The translations under genes and the position numbers were made by a program. The notes beneath the pieces were generated by a model, which was not told the DNA's origin, searched no databases, and saw only the letters and a program-made list of their open reading frames with translations. DNA of 64,000 nucleotides from Eukaryota sp. TZLM1-RC (Eukaryota; Metamonada: BaSk clade). The stretch covers positions 1,984,001 through 2,048,000 of the forward strand of contig JAUPSS010000002.1 in assembly GCA_040285825.1 (NCBI GenBank), written 5' to 3'. This document shows positions 30,201 to 40,879 of this stretch, piece by piece; positions within the stretch are counted from its first letter, which is position 1, and every line of letters starts with the position of its first letter.

Positions 30201-31671
30201 TATGACCCTCTTGAGAGGCAACAGTTTCTCTTAATTTAACAGTGCAAAAGTACTCAAACAAAAGACCAAAATTCTGATTATTGGACCTCTTGGCTCGTTG
30301 TAGCTGCGAAAAAGCCAATGAAGGATTCCTGAGATAAATTATGGAAACAAAAGCCCCTTTGATTGGCAATAATAAAGAATTGTTGAATTGATCTAGACCT
30401 AAGCGCAGGACTTCATTAGCAATGGTTCCTCTAGTGTCATTCTCTGTCGACATTCCGAAATTTTTAGTTTCGAGCTCACCATCGACATCAGGGGGAAGTG
30501 GTAAAAAATTTCGTTTCAAAAATGATCTCTTCTTGTATAACTGATTTTTGGTATGAATATTTGACCTTTTTTGACCTTTGGAATAGAGTACTCGAAGACT
30601 AAGTGCTACTTGGTGCTCTGAATCAAAAACAGTCAAGTTCTGTGTTTGTGGTTTATCCAATTCTTCAGCTGTAGAGGTCATTAAATTCATAGAGTCGATT
30701 GAATTCAACGAACCAGTCGAGACTAGGTCATTATTTGGTTGATTTTGATCTGATATTTGTTGAGTAATCATTTGCAAAGGCTTCAGTTTTTTAGTTCTTT
30801 GGTAACATGAAACAACAATGCCAAGTGCCAAAAATGCAATAGAAATGAAGTACAAAAAAGTAGAAACACTGCTGAAAAAGGATAAAATTAATAAATAGCC
30901 GAAAACAAAAAACAACCCTGTAATGAAATCATTAGATTTAGGATTATAAAATGGTTGGTGAAGAATTAAAGATTTAATCGCAAAATAACTAAAAATCAAA
31001 AGAATAATCATTAATTGAATCTGATAGTTTGATAACAGCAATTCAAAAGACTTGGAAAAAAGACAAATAGCCATAAAGTAAAAAAAAGTGCTCGAACTAG
31101 ATCGGGCTAATAAGACCTGTGAGTTTAATTCATGGTCAAAATAAAAGGTCATTGAAATAATAGACAAGAAAATTAAAAGAAGGATGGCAATCAAGGATAA
31201 AACAAACTTCAATACAAAAACTCCAGTAAAGCAAAGATCTAATGTGCTGACGTGCCCACACGTGGCATAGAAGGAGAAGAGGTTCAGGAGAGGCAGGAAG
31301 AGCCATGTTGAGACTCCAGTATAGATGTGGTGGAATAGGAAAAGAAGTGGGTAGGGTAGAGTAAAAGAAGATGATTTGGTTGATATAAGGATGCAAACGA
31401 ATACAAAAATTAGAATAGAAGAACCAGCCCAGAAAATAATCTCAATATTACTAGAGAGAATGGAGGACTGAGGGGGATTTGTTAGTAGAGAGATTGAGGG
31501 AGTCAGAGCAGGAAGTTGCTGTACGACAGGAGCAAGAGAAAGGAGATGTGAGGCCAGTACCAGTGAAAAAAGCAGCTGCCATACAAATGCTAATTGTCCC
31601 ACCTGTTTAGCTGCATAGAGTAGAGGAAAGAATTTATGTACCAAGCGCTGCAGTGACCTCGTTAGAGTCAT
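27298..31671 (-). CDS. Giant multi-pass membrane protein with FixL-like PAS domain (tiny-macrocysts type)
   Basis: I choose the ATG at 31669-31671 ([10 protein letters not shown]), giving 1457 residues; the frame extends 28 codons further only with a TTG. Hydrophobic helices fill the first 310 residues. A cytosolic block contains the TMC-type helical repeat [25 protein letters not shown] (about 550-620). More membrane segments flank large loops (about 655-1180), with an acidic/Lys-rich linker between. A PAS domain occupies about 1225-1345 ([30 protein letters not shown]). It keeps the FixL heme-contact positions: His at 27835-27837 and Arg (GSGR) at 27775-27777. Similar PAS proteins are known in Dictyostelium (tmcB), ciliates and trichomonads. 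A sensory role is inferred. Confidence 0.75.
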   Translation of the reverse strand: [1457 protein letters not shown]

Positions 31672-32089
31672 TGCGGGTAGACAGAAAGGGAAACTGCAGT
31701 ATTTGGTGAAAAAAATGGTATTTTGAATAGCTGTATTTGCAGAGTAGACAAACAAACAAATAGAAACAATCAGTAGTATCCCTAAATCTTTTATTTAGAT
31801 TAGTTGGCTTTGCATCTTTTTAAGCTTTGGTAGTAATAATATCAATGATTCCCATTATCTCTCTGATTTTCCCTGTGAGTAGTGGAACCTAAGGCTAATA
31901 TTTCACTGTGTTTACTGATGAAATGAATGTTTTATTATTAGAATGGCACTGTGGGTTCAGTGATTTAGAAAGAAGTTCATGGCCTCGAGTGTAAAAATAA
32001 TTAGGGTTATAAACAATTACTACAAAATCAAGATCTATACATCCTATTCTTGTTTTTCGATACATATTTTATTCAAACAAAATTATAAA
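31672..32089. other. Upstream region of the PAS-protein gene
   Basis: About 420 bases without a recognised gene. The first 100 bases left of the minus-strand ATG should contain its promoter. No motif stands out. Confidence 0.4.
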
Positions 32090-34640
32090 AAAACTAAAAA
32101 TCAATCTCCTCACACTCCACATCTACTATAGAACACTTACCTACAGCTTTTTCTTCATAAAATTTTCGTAGTGATAACAACGAGCTAGAAACAAGACTAT
32201 ACATTCACTTAAAAACCAGAAAATACAATTCTGTTTTGCCAAAAGGTTCGGTCAAATATTCTTCCAGTTCTATTTCTGACAATAGATGAGAAATCGTCCA
32301 ACAAAGATAACGCAGTTTTACCCAAGGTTCCAAATAAAGAAAAAGCAAAAGGACAAAGAAGGTATTGAGTATGTTAGTTGGAATTCAGAATATTGATTTT
32401 TTCCGTGTACTTTATCTAGAATATTTTTATTCAACAACAAATATGAAATACACAATTAAAACTCCACATCCTCAAAACCTGCCTCCCCTACATCAAAACA
32501 ATTAATCGCTAAAGATTCAGAAAATTTCCCAAAAGAAGATAGTGAATCAGAAATTAGTGTTACCATTCCCTTAAAAATAGAAAATACAATCCTGTTTTGC
32601 CAGTAAACACGATTGAAAATTCTTCCAGTTCTTTCCTTTACAACTACAACAAAATCCTCAAGGAAAGCCATAGCAGCCTTACCTAGAGATCCAAGCAAAG
32701 AAAAAACAAATGGACATAAATTATATTGGGCATGAGAATTTTCATTAACCGAGGAAATGGGTTTCGCATATTTAGCAATTTTATATTTTTCGCCTGCAAG
32801 AAGAGGATTATTTTCATCCGAGTTAATGAAATGTTCGTTAGAGGAATTACAAGGGTCAATAGACATGGCGTCCAAAATAGTAAAACTACCATTTAAACCG
32901 GGAACAACTAGATCACCTCTAGTCAAACCCATAGAAGCTCTGTTGTAACGCGTACTATCAATATTGGGATCATCAAGAATTAATTTTGATACCAGCGGTT
33001 CTAAAAAGGAATCTACACGATATGATTTGCACATTACATAAATTTGGTCCCTGACGTTATTATGCACTTTGCTTCTATACGTAATGAAATGTTTACAGTT
33101 CAAAAGATGAGTAAACAAAAGAGGTTTACCACATTTACAAGTTAAATGATTGGGCAAATTGTTTGGCCACAGAAAACAACGAAAACGCATGTTTAAAAGC
33201 CATTCATTGTCTTTTAGCAAAAGTCCATAAACAGAGGGAACTTGAGTTACTAAAGCAGCAGCAGAACTATCACGAATATCCTTTAAAAAATTACCGAAAG
33301 CGGGATTTTTTAGTTTTGGCCAAGCCAAGTCTTACTTCATAATCCAAGCCTTCATATAATTTAACCAGATGGTGCTGAAGCTTTTTCAAGCAAAAACGTA
33401 AATTTGGAAGTGATCGAGTGGGAATTTCTTGAACGTTTTGAGGAAAACACTGAATCCAGATATCACTAGGCAAATTTTCTAATTCAAATTGCAGTTGATT
33501 CAAGTAAAAATTTGATTCACCATTGATCAGATGAACATCAAAAGGGAACCTTTGGAAAAATTCAAAACAAAATTTTTACCACCTCCCAAAAATGCTGCTT
33601 TACACAGAATCGAAGATTTGGTGAATCCAATTCCACCCAAATCTGCTGAACAAAATACATGACTTCGAATTAAAGATTCATTTACTTCTAATAAAGAAGA
33701 AAAAAATTTGACTCGAAGTTTGTTAAAAAGATCTGCAAAAATTGAGAGATACCGAAGGGGAGTTGACCTTAAAATATGAGTGAATTTTCCAGAATAACAA
33801 ATTTTTAAAATAAAAAATTTGATGTGTTTCTCAATGTCACATTCAGCGATAAAACTAAGACTTTTGTCAAACTTCTCCAATAAATTGTTTAACTGGGAAT
33901 AAATTTCATCCAAATTGCCAAGCCAACATCCAAGAAACTTAAAAGCTTGTTGGTCATAATTGATAAAAGGAATCTGAGCTCCACCAATCATCAAAGATTG
34001 TTTTTCTCTACCAATCAAGAGACATTTAGATGGGTTCAAAGCTAAACCAATTTCTTTGTATTTCGCCGCAATGTCTTCAGAAACCATAGAAATGCTTTCA
34101 AAAGAACCAATAATAGAAATGTCATCCATATAGGCAACAATACGCAAATCAGGGAAATCTTGTTGTGTCATTTTAATAATATTATGAATAGCCAAACAAA
34201 ACAGCAAAGGGCCAAGAGGATCACCTTGTTTCACACCAGAAGAAGATTCAAGGGTAAAGGAGTCAAAAATTAAGTCTGATTTTTTTCCATAAAATAAATA
34301 AAAATATGCAGAAAGTTCAGGAAAATCATGAAGAAGCACATCAAAAATACAATCACGTTTCACAGAATCACGTTTCCGTGTACTTGATAATTTTCGCTTC
34401 TTCAGCTCTACGTAAAGGTGAATTATAAGATTATGCCAGTTTTTCATTTGAGGTGTTTGATACATCAGTAGATCTGACATCAATAATGATCATTGATCCA
34501 TCAAGTCCAGGAACTAGCACATCACCACGGTTGTCACGGAAAAAAATTTCTGTCAGATTCATCAGCCAAATTTGAAAACAAAGGTTCTAAAAAAGATTCA
34601 ATCTTGAAGGACTTGAACACAATAAAACTGATCACATCCT
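32090..34640 (-). mobile_element. Family B2 RLE remnant, split by a family B insert
   Basis: Minus-strand blocks at 34640-34386 and 32412-32090. The first has DQFYC, FKIESFLEPLFSNLADES and the RLE start DNRGDVLVPGLDGSMIIIDVRSTDVSNTSNEKL, reaching the basic KKRK region. The second resumes with HTQYLLCPFAFSLFGTLGKTALSLLDDF and RIFDRTFWQNRIVFS, then decays. The gap is exactly the family B insert, with TTTCCGTGTACTT on both sides. Frameshifts and stops throughout. Confidence 0.8.
32413..34372 (-). mobile_element. Family B RLE retrotransposon, best-preserved copy
   Basis: The 1960-bp insert encodes, N to C: a partial reverse transcriptase (KRDCIFDVLLHDFPELSAYFYLFYG, SSGVKQGDPLGPLLFCLAIH, intact catalytic YMDD at 34121-34132, FKFLGCWLGNLDEI); the middle domain GGIGFTKSSILCKAAFLGGGKNF; the zinc knuckle CKCGKPLLFTHLLNC; and the RLE domain (TRGDLVVPGLNGSFTILDAMSIDPCN, KYKIAKYAKP, CPFVFSLLGSLGKAAMAFLEDF, YWQNRIVFSIFKGM) ending GFEDVEF with stop at 32456-32458. 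The 3' UTR is about 45 bp. Frames break near 33500-33530 and 33300. The 5' reverse transcriptase motifs are missing. A perfect 13-bp duplication, TTTCCGTGTACTT, lies at 32400-32412 and 34373-34385. Confidence 0.9.
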
Positions 34641-34784
34641 ATTCGTCTTTTTGAATAATGCTTTGTTGGTATTTTTCTATTTGTAATTTGAATAATGCAC
34701 TTTATCTCTCAAAAATGATTTCAATGTAATGAGTCAATATTGACGGAAACTAATTTACAGACAATTAAATCGCGACCCTAAAAC

Positions 34785-36245
34785 TTAGACACGATTTTCC
34801 TCAACTTTTGGGGCAAACTGATCCACGTGATGTACAAAATCATTCATAAACATCTCATTCTCAATCTCTTCTGAGTACCAACAAATAAGTACTGTATCAA
34901 CGGCAACCATGACAAATCTACAGGCAATAGACATAATAAGATAAGCCATCGCCATAATAGCAAGTGAAACAGAAATACTGTCAATTTCCAGGATAAAGAA
35001 GGAGGTGATAACAGCAATGAGCATACCAATAACCTTTGCAATTAACATGACAATTCCTGACAATGTTTTGGTTAAAGCTACAGAGAAAGGACCCTCCCTT
35101 ATCATTCTCCATGCTTGCTTGGATGCACCAAAGAAGGAAGAACCATCTTTTGCAATGAATATGTAGGCATAGTTACTAATAAACTTAACCCCAGTTTCCA
35201 AACAAATAACACAACAATATACGATACAAAAGAAGAGCTGCACCTTTTCATTATCACTGTCAGTTTTCATATGTTTGAGAATACTAACCAAAAACTTAAT
35301 GATAGCAACTACAGCATTGACCAAGGAACAAATAGCAATGGACCCAATGGCATAAACAGCCCTAAAATAAGAAGCAAAACCACTGTGATCTTGTTGATAA
35401 AGATGGGAGGCCACAGAACCGGCTATCGTACATTGAACAAATCCATTGAAAAAGCAGCAAATCCAAATAAATAAGCCAGTGAAAATAAGCCAGCCAGTAA
35501 TGGCTCCTCTGCAGGGAAGCTCCTCATTGTAATCGCAGCTGCTAGTGAGGGACAAGATGTAGGGCGTTGATGATAGGTAAAACACAAGCATCAACATGTT
35601 CATAACAATGAAGCTGATACCCAAAAAGATCTAAGATGAGAAGTTCAAAAAAGAACAAACTGCCCCAGAACATTCAAGAAGGGAACGTGCACCCTGTTTA
35701 AACAAATCCACTGTGAATGAGATTTCGGATTGGTAAATACAGAGCATGATGAACAATATAATAAACAAGACAAAGCAAACAAATCCCAAGAAAAAAGGAA
35801 CACCTGACTGTTCGTCATCTGCAAAGTTGCCGATCAGTAAAAAACCGGCACACAACACAAGAATAAGGCCAACTCCTCCAAAGAGAGTTAAATGGACAAA
35901 AAGCTCAGATCGAAGTAATTGAATCCAGACAATTGCAAATAAGAGAACTATAAAGAAACATAACATGATCTCATTCTCGTGTAGAACCAATAAAGGAACA
36001 ATTCCACCTCCACCATCATCTAAAGTATTCACAAGTAGACTGGGTTCACCCGCGAGATAGCCCCATGAAGCCTGAGCAAGGAAGATAAATACACCAACAA
36101 GAAAGACAATTAAAAATGGGCGATCACGAAACGAACGTTCACTACGGGACACAACTCCAGTTTTTGAATTGGTCTCGATGGTTGAATAGAGAGGAGGAGT
36201 GGTCTCACCAATGATAGGATTCTGGTGAACAACGTCATCTGACAT
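34785..36245 (-). CDS. Choline transporter-like protein (SLC44/CTL), two exons
   Basis: Exon 1 is 36245-35661 and exon 2 is 35630-34785, joined by removing a 30-nt intron that contains an in-frame TAG. The product is 476 residues. About ten membrane helices are visible: four in exon 1 (from RPFLIVFLVGVFIF) and six in exon 2. The family signature lies in the second half: ISNYAYIFIAKDGSSFFGASKQAW and VAVDTVLICWYSEEIENE, equivalent to NAYxxxAIxGxxFCxSAxxA and VDTIFLCFxED of CTL/Pns1 proteins. CTLs are plasma-membrane or organelle transporters linked to choline or ethanolamine. Size matches Pns1-type members. The splice restores the family's spacing between helices 4 and 5. Confidence 0.8.
35631..35660 (-). 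other. 30-nt intron in the CTL gene
   Basis: On the minus strand it begins GTTTGTTC and ends CTCATCTTAG; phase 0. It contains an in-frame TAG, so without splicing the transporter would be cut into two halves. The flanking codons join as CSGA|IFLG. Confidence 0.75.
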
Positions 36246-36335
36246 CGGCTAATAGCACAAAAATGTCCACTAGTGGCAACCCGTTGAGATTACTGGGGGG
36301 TGGAGATGAAATGAATCAACTTGGAGAATAACCCA

Positions 36336-39245
36336 CATTTTGAGATCTTGTGCTCCTTCCATAGCATTAGATTTTTGTCGTTCATTTAATTCATTGAGAA
36401 CAGAATTTTTTGCTGATTTATTGGATGTAGAACCAGGAATGTTGAAAAGTCACTTATTTTCTTCAGCAAATTTGGGTGGTATTAATTATTAATTTATTGA
36501 ATTTGCACACTTGATTAAATTAAATCATAACTAATGGGACGACTATCATTAAACCAAGATTTCCTCTACAAAATCTTGATTTGCTTGCTGTCTAGCTAAA
36601 GCTTCTCTAATTCGATTGAAAAACCGCGGTAATCTATTAATAATGGCAAATTGAATCCGTGAACGCCATAAAAAAATATCAAATCTTTTCATTGTTTTTT
36701 CTTTCACCATTTTTTGGAAGTCATCCAAAAAATTTCTGCTTCAACTGATAATCTTCCATTTATCGAAAATGGAAAAGCAATAAAAACCAGCTGTGTATTT
36801 CTATCGATATTTGCATTTTCAATTTCTTTATCATATTTTCTATGTTTTTCTTTTGCTTTAAAATCCAGAGCAGCCACAGGATTAAGTTTTCTTCTGTGAA
36901 CCAAAGTATCTTTTGCAACATTACATGAGACAAAGTCAACAATAGCTTCAGAATTATCAATCCAATCACAGTATACATCACCTCTATCATCAGAACCAAA
37001 ATTATTCAGAGAAAGTGTTTCTTTCAGCAGGGGCTCTTTGATACACGATATCCTTGCAGTTTGTGCCATATTGAAAACAGTGTCTCTAAAAGCATCATGT
37101 AATGAAGAACGATAAGTTATCAATTTAGAGCAATTTAGAGCATGGCGCAAAGTGAGTTGAGGTGAATTCGAACAAATACATTTTTCTTTTGATAATAATT
37201 GGTTAATGGGGATGTTCAAATATAATCTCATTTTTGTTACAAATGCTTCATTAGTAGCACACAATCCAAATCTTCGTGGTACAATGGTTACAAAAAGTGA
37301 AGAATCTGACACCTTGTTTTCACAAACACCCTTTTCCAATAACAATGAGTGAAGATCTTGATTTAAAACAACCGAGCTGCAAATATTATTATAAAGATCT
37401 TTTTCATACATTCCAGTCAATCTTTTCTGTAATGTTCGAAGAGTGTACTTCAAATTTAAAACATTTTTTTCTGAAATATTGCCATTGAATGATTGGGGAC
37501 AACATCGACCCCATTTTTCTACATCAATTCTTGAAATTTCTTCATTTAATGCAAAAACAGTGGAACTTTGCGTTGTCATCAATAAATCTTCCCAATCTGC
37601 AAATCTTTCGGAGAACTCAAAGATTGCATTTCTGCATCCACCAACAAAAGCACACGAGGTAAGAATAGAAGCCTTCGTCCACCCTAAACCACCATATTGT
37701 GGACTAAGGTAATCATGATCTGGAATTTGAAACATTTTACATCCCAGTAATTGAGACAGAACTTTTGCACGTAACTCATTAAACTTTTGAGCCAAAGGTC
37801 TAGTGACGAGAGGATTTGTAGATCGAAATATATGATTAAAATTGGAACTAAAACACAGTCTTATAATGGTAAATTTGATGTGTTTTTTTATATCTAAATT
37901 CATCATTCGGTCAATTTTGTCAGAAATTGAGTTCAACTTTTCAAACAATTTTTTGGTAATTTCATCATTATTTCCTAAAAACGAACCCAAATGACGAATA
38001 GCATCAATTGAATATAATTTGGCTTGAATTTCAATATCATCAATTATTGTGGAAACTGGAGAATTCGGTGGTATTGGATTTACTAAATCTTCAATTTTGT
38101 GTCAATCAGCATTCTTGGGTGGTGGCAAAAATTTTATTTATGGATTTTCTCGTAGATTTCCTGATGATTCTCATCTGTTAGTTCCCAATTGCAGTACTTA
38201 TTTGTATGAGTTATCTTGTGAACTTGAAAAATTGCCGCCACAAATTTGGACCAAATGTTTTCCTCAATCAATTCAAGAAATTCCAAACCGATCTCTTTTT
38301 AATTTACAGTTTTGCTGTAAAAAGCTTCAACAAAAATTGTCAAAGATTTTTGAAAGCTTGGATTTTCATGTTAGACTTGGCTTGGCCAAGAAAAAGAATC
38401 CCGCTTTTGCAAATCTTTTACAAGATATGTGTGACAGTACTTCTTCTGCCTTAGTAACAACAATTCCTCAAGTTTATGGTACTCTCTTAACCGATTCTGC
38501 TTGGACTCTAAATATGAGATTTCGTTCCTTTATCTGGCCTGATAATTTACCTCATTATTTAATTTGTAAATGTTCTGGAGAAATTACAACTACTCATTTG
38601 TTAAATTGTAAACATTTTATTACTTTTAGAAGCAAGGTTCATGATGCTGTAAGAGACCAATTATATTGTATGTGTAAATCTCATAGAATTGAATCCTTCT
38701 TGGAACCTTTGTTGTCAAATCTGTTTGATGCTGAAAATGATTTTCATAAGAATAATAGAGGTGATGTCATATTACCTGGATTAGATGGAAGCTTCATTTT
38801 ATTGGATGTAATGTCTGTTGATCCTTGTAATGCCTCAAATGAAAGGCTTGTTAATTCTGAAATTCATAATCCCCTTTCAAATGCTGAAAATTTTAAATTC
38901 AAAAAATACAATGAACCATTGTCCAAATTGGCCAGTCTACAGCATGCAAAATACAATTTGTATCCATTTGTATTTTCCCTTTTTGGTTCACTTGCACCAA
39001 CTGCTTTTCGTTTTTTGGATGATTTTGAAATGATTGTAAAGAGAAGAACTGGCAGAAATTTCAACAAATTGTTTGGGCAAAATAGAATTGTGTTTTCTAT
39101 TTTTAAGGGGATGTTGAAGATGGTTTCTGATGCTTTGCTTTCTCTTGGATCTCACTATGAGAGAGTTGCATCTAGCGTTTTTGATCTGGGAGAGATGGAT
39201 TTTTTAGATGTTGATTTATAGGTTTTGAATAAAAATTTTTAGCAA
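36336..39245 (+). mobile_element. Family B2 RLE retrotransposon, split by a family A insert
   Basis: Plus-strand blocks 36336-36483 and 38067-39245. Block 1 reads HILRSCAPSIALDFCRSFNSLRTEFFADLL and SHLFSSANLGGI. Block 2 continues without a break as GGIGFTKSSILCQSAFLGGGKNF. It runs open for about 385 codons through the knuckle CKCSGEITTTHLLNC, the RLE start NNRGDVILPGLDGSFILLDVMSVDPCN, FKFKKYNEPL, YPFVFSLFGSLAPTAFRF and GQNRIVFSIFKGM to a stop at 39219-39221. This is the longest uninterrupted RLE region in the window. The reverse transcriptase core is absent. Confidence 0.85.
36484..38066 (-). mobile_element. Family A RLE retrotransposon, 5'-truncated insert
   Basis: Minus strand. The frame is open from the 5' truncation (SNSPVSTII, RHLGSFLGNNDEI) through GGLGWTKASILTSCAFVGGCRN, the knuckle CICSNSPQLTLRHALNC and the RLE start DDRGDVYCDWIDNSEAIVDF to 36704, about 428 codons. 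A single-base loss near 36735 shifts the last stretch. The 3' UTR ends at 36484. Flanks share GGTGGTATT (36475-36483 and 38067-38075), and the host frame reads straight through after removal. It is closely similar to 3562-5215. Confidence 0.88.
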
Positions 39246-39259
39246 AAAAACAAAAAAAA

Positions 39260-39664
39260 TCAACTTGATCTTTTCAAAACTTGAGGTCTTTCATTTCCTT
39301 TAAGATACTGATCCACAACATAAATCATCTGAACAACAGTATAACCATTGCAGTTCCATAGACATCCACACTTTTTGCAAGTGAGTTATCCTTGTCTAAG
39401 GACCGTTGAAGTTTTTGCTCTCCTATAAGGCCTAGCGCTAGGTACTGGATGTTTCTTTACATTTTCACCTTCTTTCCCCTCGATTACACTGATGTGACAT
39501 CTACAATTTGTTCTATATTCATCCAGTAGCAATAGACGGAAGTTACGTTTTTTAAACATCTTTCGATATCCAACATTCTTTGTTGGTGCTTGATGGTTAA
39601 AATTGGTTTGTTCCCAATCACCCATCACTACAATAATATTCTGGAACTCCAAATTTATTGTCAA
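39260..39664 (-). pseudogene. Fanzor nuclease, C-terminal remnant
   Basis: Minus-strand frame with VVMGDWEQTNFNHQAPTKN and the RuvC-II segment LLLLDEYRTNCRCH (Glu present). After one in-frame TAA it continues CKKCGCLWNCNGYT and GNERPQVLKRSS, with a stop at 39260-39262. The zinc-ribbon Cys pair is kept, but the RuvC-III NRDxN site reads NCNGY, so the aspartate is lost. The N-terminal half is missing. It lies tail-to-tail with a family B2 element. Confidence 0.7.
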
Positions 39665-40134
39665 ATTTTCTAGGCACGTCTTTTATTTAAGGTGATACTC
39701 AGCTGTGTGTTATACTAGTTTGTGTATGTGGACAAAACAAGTGACAGTTTAAGTAAATCTAATTTGAAATCATGTTATGTTACAGGGTGGAGAAGAACTC
39801 TGCACACGTTACGTGTGACACGGATAACATAAGCCAAACATTTTAATTGCTTCAACAGCGATCCATTCTATACAAATTTTTACTCATATAATTGCTAAAG
39901 AATACAAGACAAAAGAAAAACTAAAAAAGTTGTGATCACGGAAACATATGGACTGGTCCTGGATTACATCCAAGCCTCCTTCATCATGAAAACAAAGAGG
40001 AATAAAGATCACAAGATCACATACAGTACACAGTGTTGATACGTGTTCCAAAGGGGTGTTTGCACTTTTCGTGATGTTGGATTTGCTTTTTTTCATTGGT
40101 CAACCATTTCCTAAATAAGCTATCAAAAAGGTAC
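39665..40134. other. Unassigned region between Fanzor and family C remnants
   Basis: 470 bases. A near-perfect inverted repeat, CACACGTTACGTGTG, lies at 39803-39817. A 70-codon minus-strand frame (40096-39884) is not recognised. It may include decayed 5' Fanzor sequence. Confidence 0.35.
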
Positions 40135-40656
40135 ATGATGATTCCTTTGGTAAACGAAGGGCAGATTTAGTAGCTCCAGGGATCGATGGTGTTCTCAATG
40201 TTGTAGATGTTGTCTCAGTTGATGTTTGCAAAAATTCTGCTGCTCGTTTAGTGTATTCCGCTGATTCGCCGTTATCTAACGCCGAAAAAAAGAAGATAAA
40301 AAATATGAAGAACCTTTGGCACAGTTAGGTAGAGTGGAACATGTGAAATATCAGTTTGTGCCGTTTGCAATTTCTCTTTTTGGCAATATTGGACCTTCAG
40401 GGTTGCACTTTTTTGAAAATTTTAAAAAAGTGTTACTGAATAGGTCTGGTAAAACAATGAACTCCACTTTCTGGTTAAATAGAATTGTTTTTTGCATTTT
40501 CAAGTCTATTCCAACAATGATTTCAAAGGCACTTTTAGCTATTGGTGTAGAATATGAACGTAATGCTGTGAGTAGGTTCAGTAATAGTGACGCTTGTTTG
40601 GAGGATATTGAATTCTAGATAGATTTTTTTTATCTCAATAAATATTCCAGTTATAT
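40135..40656 (+). mobile_element. Family C RLE retrotransposon 3' part, recent
   Basis: It encodes the RLE domain only: DDSFGKRRADLVAPGIDGVLNVVDVVSVDVCKNSAA, YEEPLAQLGRVEHVKYQFVPFAISLFGNIGPSG, TFWLNRIVFCIFKSIPTMISKALL, stop at 40616-40618. It differs by only a handful of bases from 23800-24320, so both are young. One A missing near 40305 shifts the frame. Possible imperfect duplication: AAAAAGGTAC (40125-40134) versus AAAAAGGGTAC (40659-40669). Confidence 0.85.
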
Positions 40657-40879
40657 AAAAAAAGGGTACCAAAAATAGAAATACAGTGACTTTAGATTTG
40701 GTTTATTGAAATATGACAAACTAGTCACCTGTTGGAGCAAACTTTCTTGATCAAGTTAATCTAAACATAAGTAAATAAAGAAAAATATGTAAATTGAAAA
40801 AAAACTGAATAAATTAAAAAAAAATAAAATCAATAGAGTACATAGTTGAAAAACGACCAGTTACCAATCACAATATCAC

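Noticed and set aside
27298-31755. Start of the PAS protein at 31755
   Set aside because: That codon is TTG; the first ATG is at 31671 and is followed by a plausible protein start.
34785-36245. Two adjacent membrane-protein genes
   Set aside because: They lie in the same frame separated by one TAG inside a GT...AG segment of 30 nt with the local 3' consensus, and together make one complete CTL protein.
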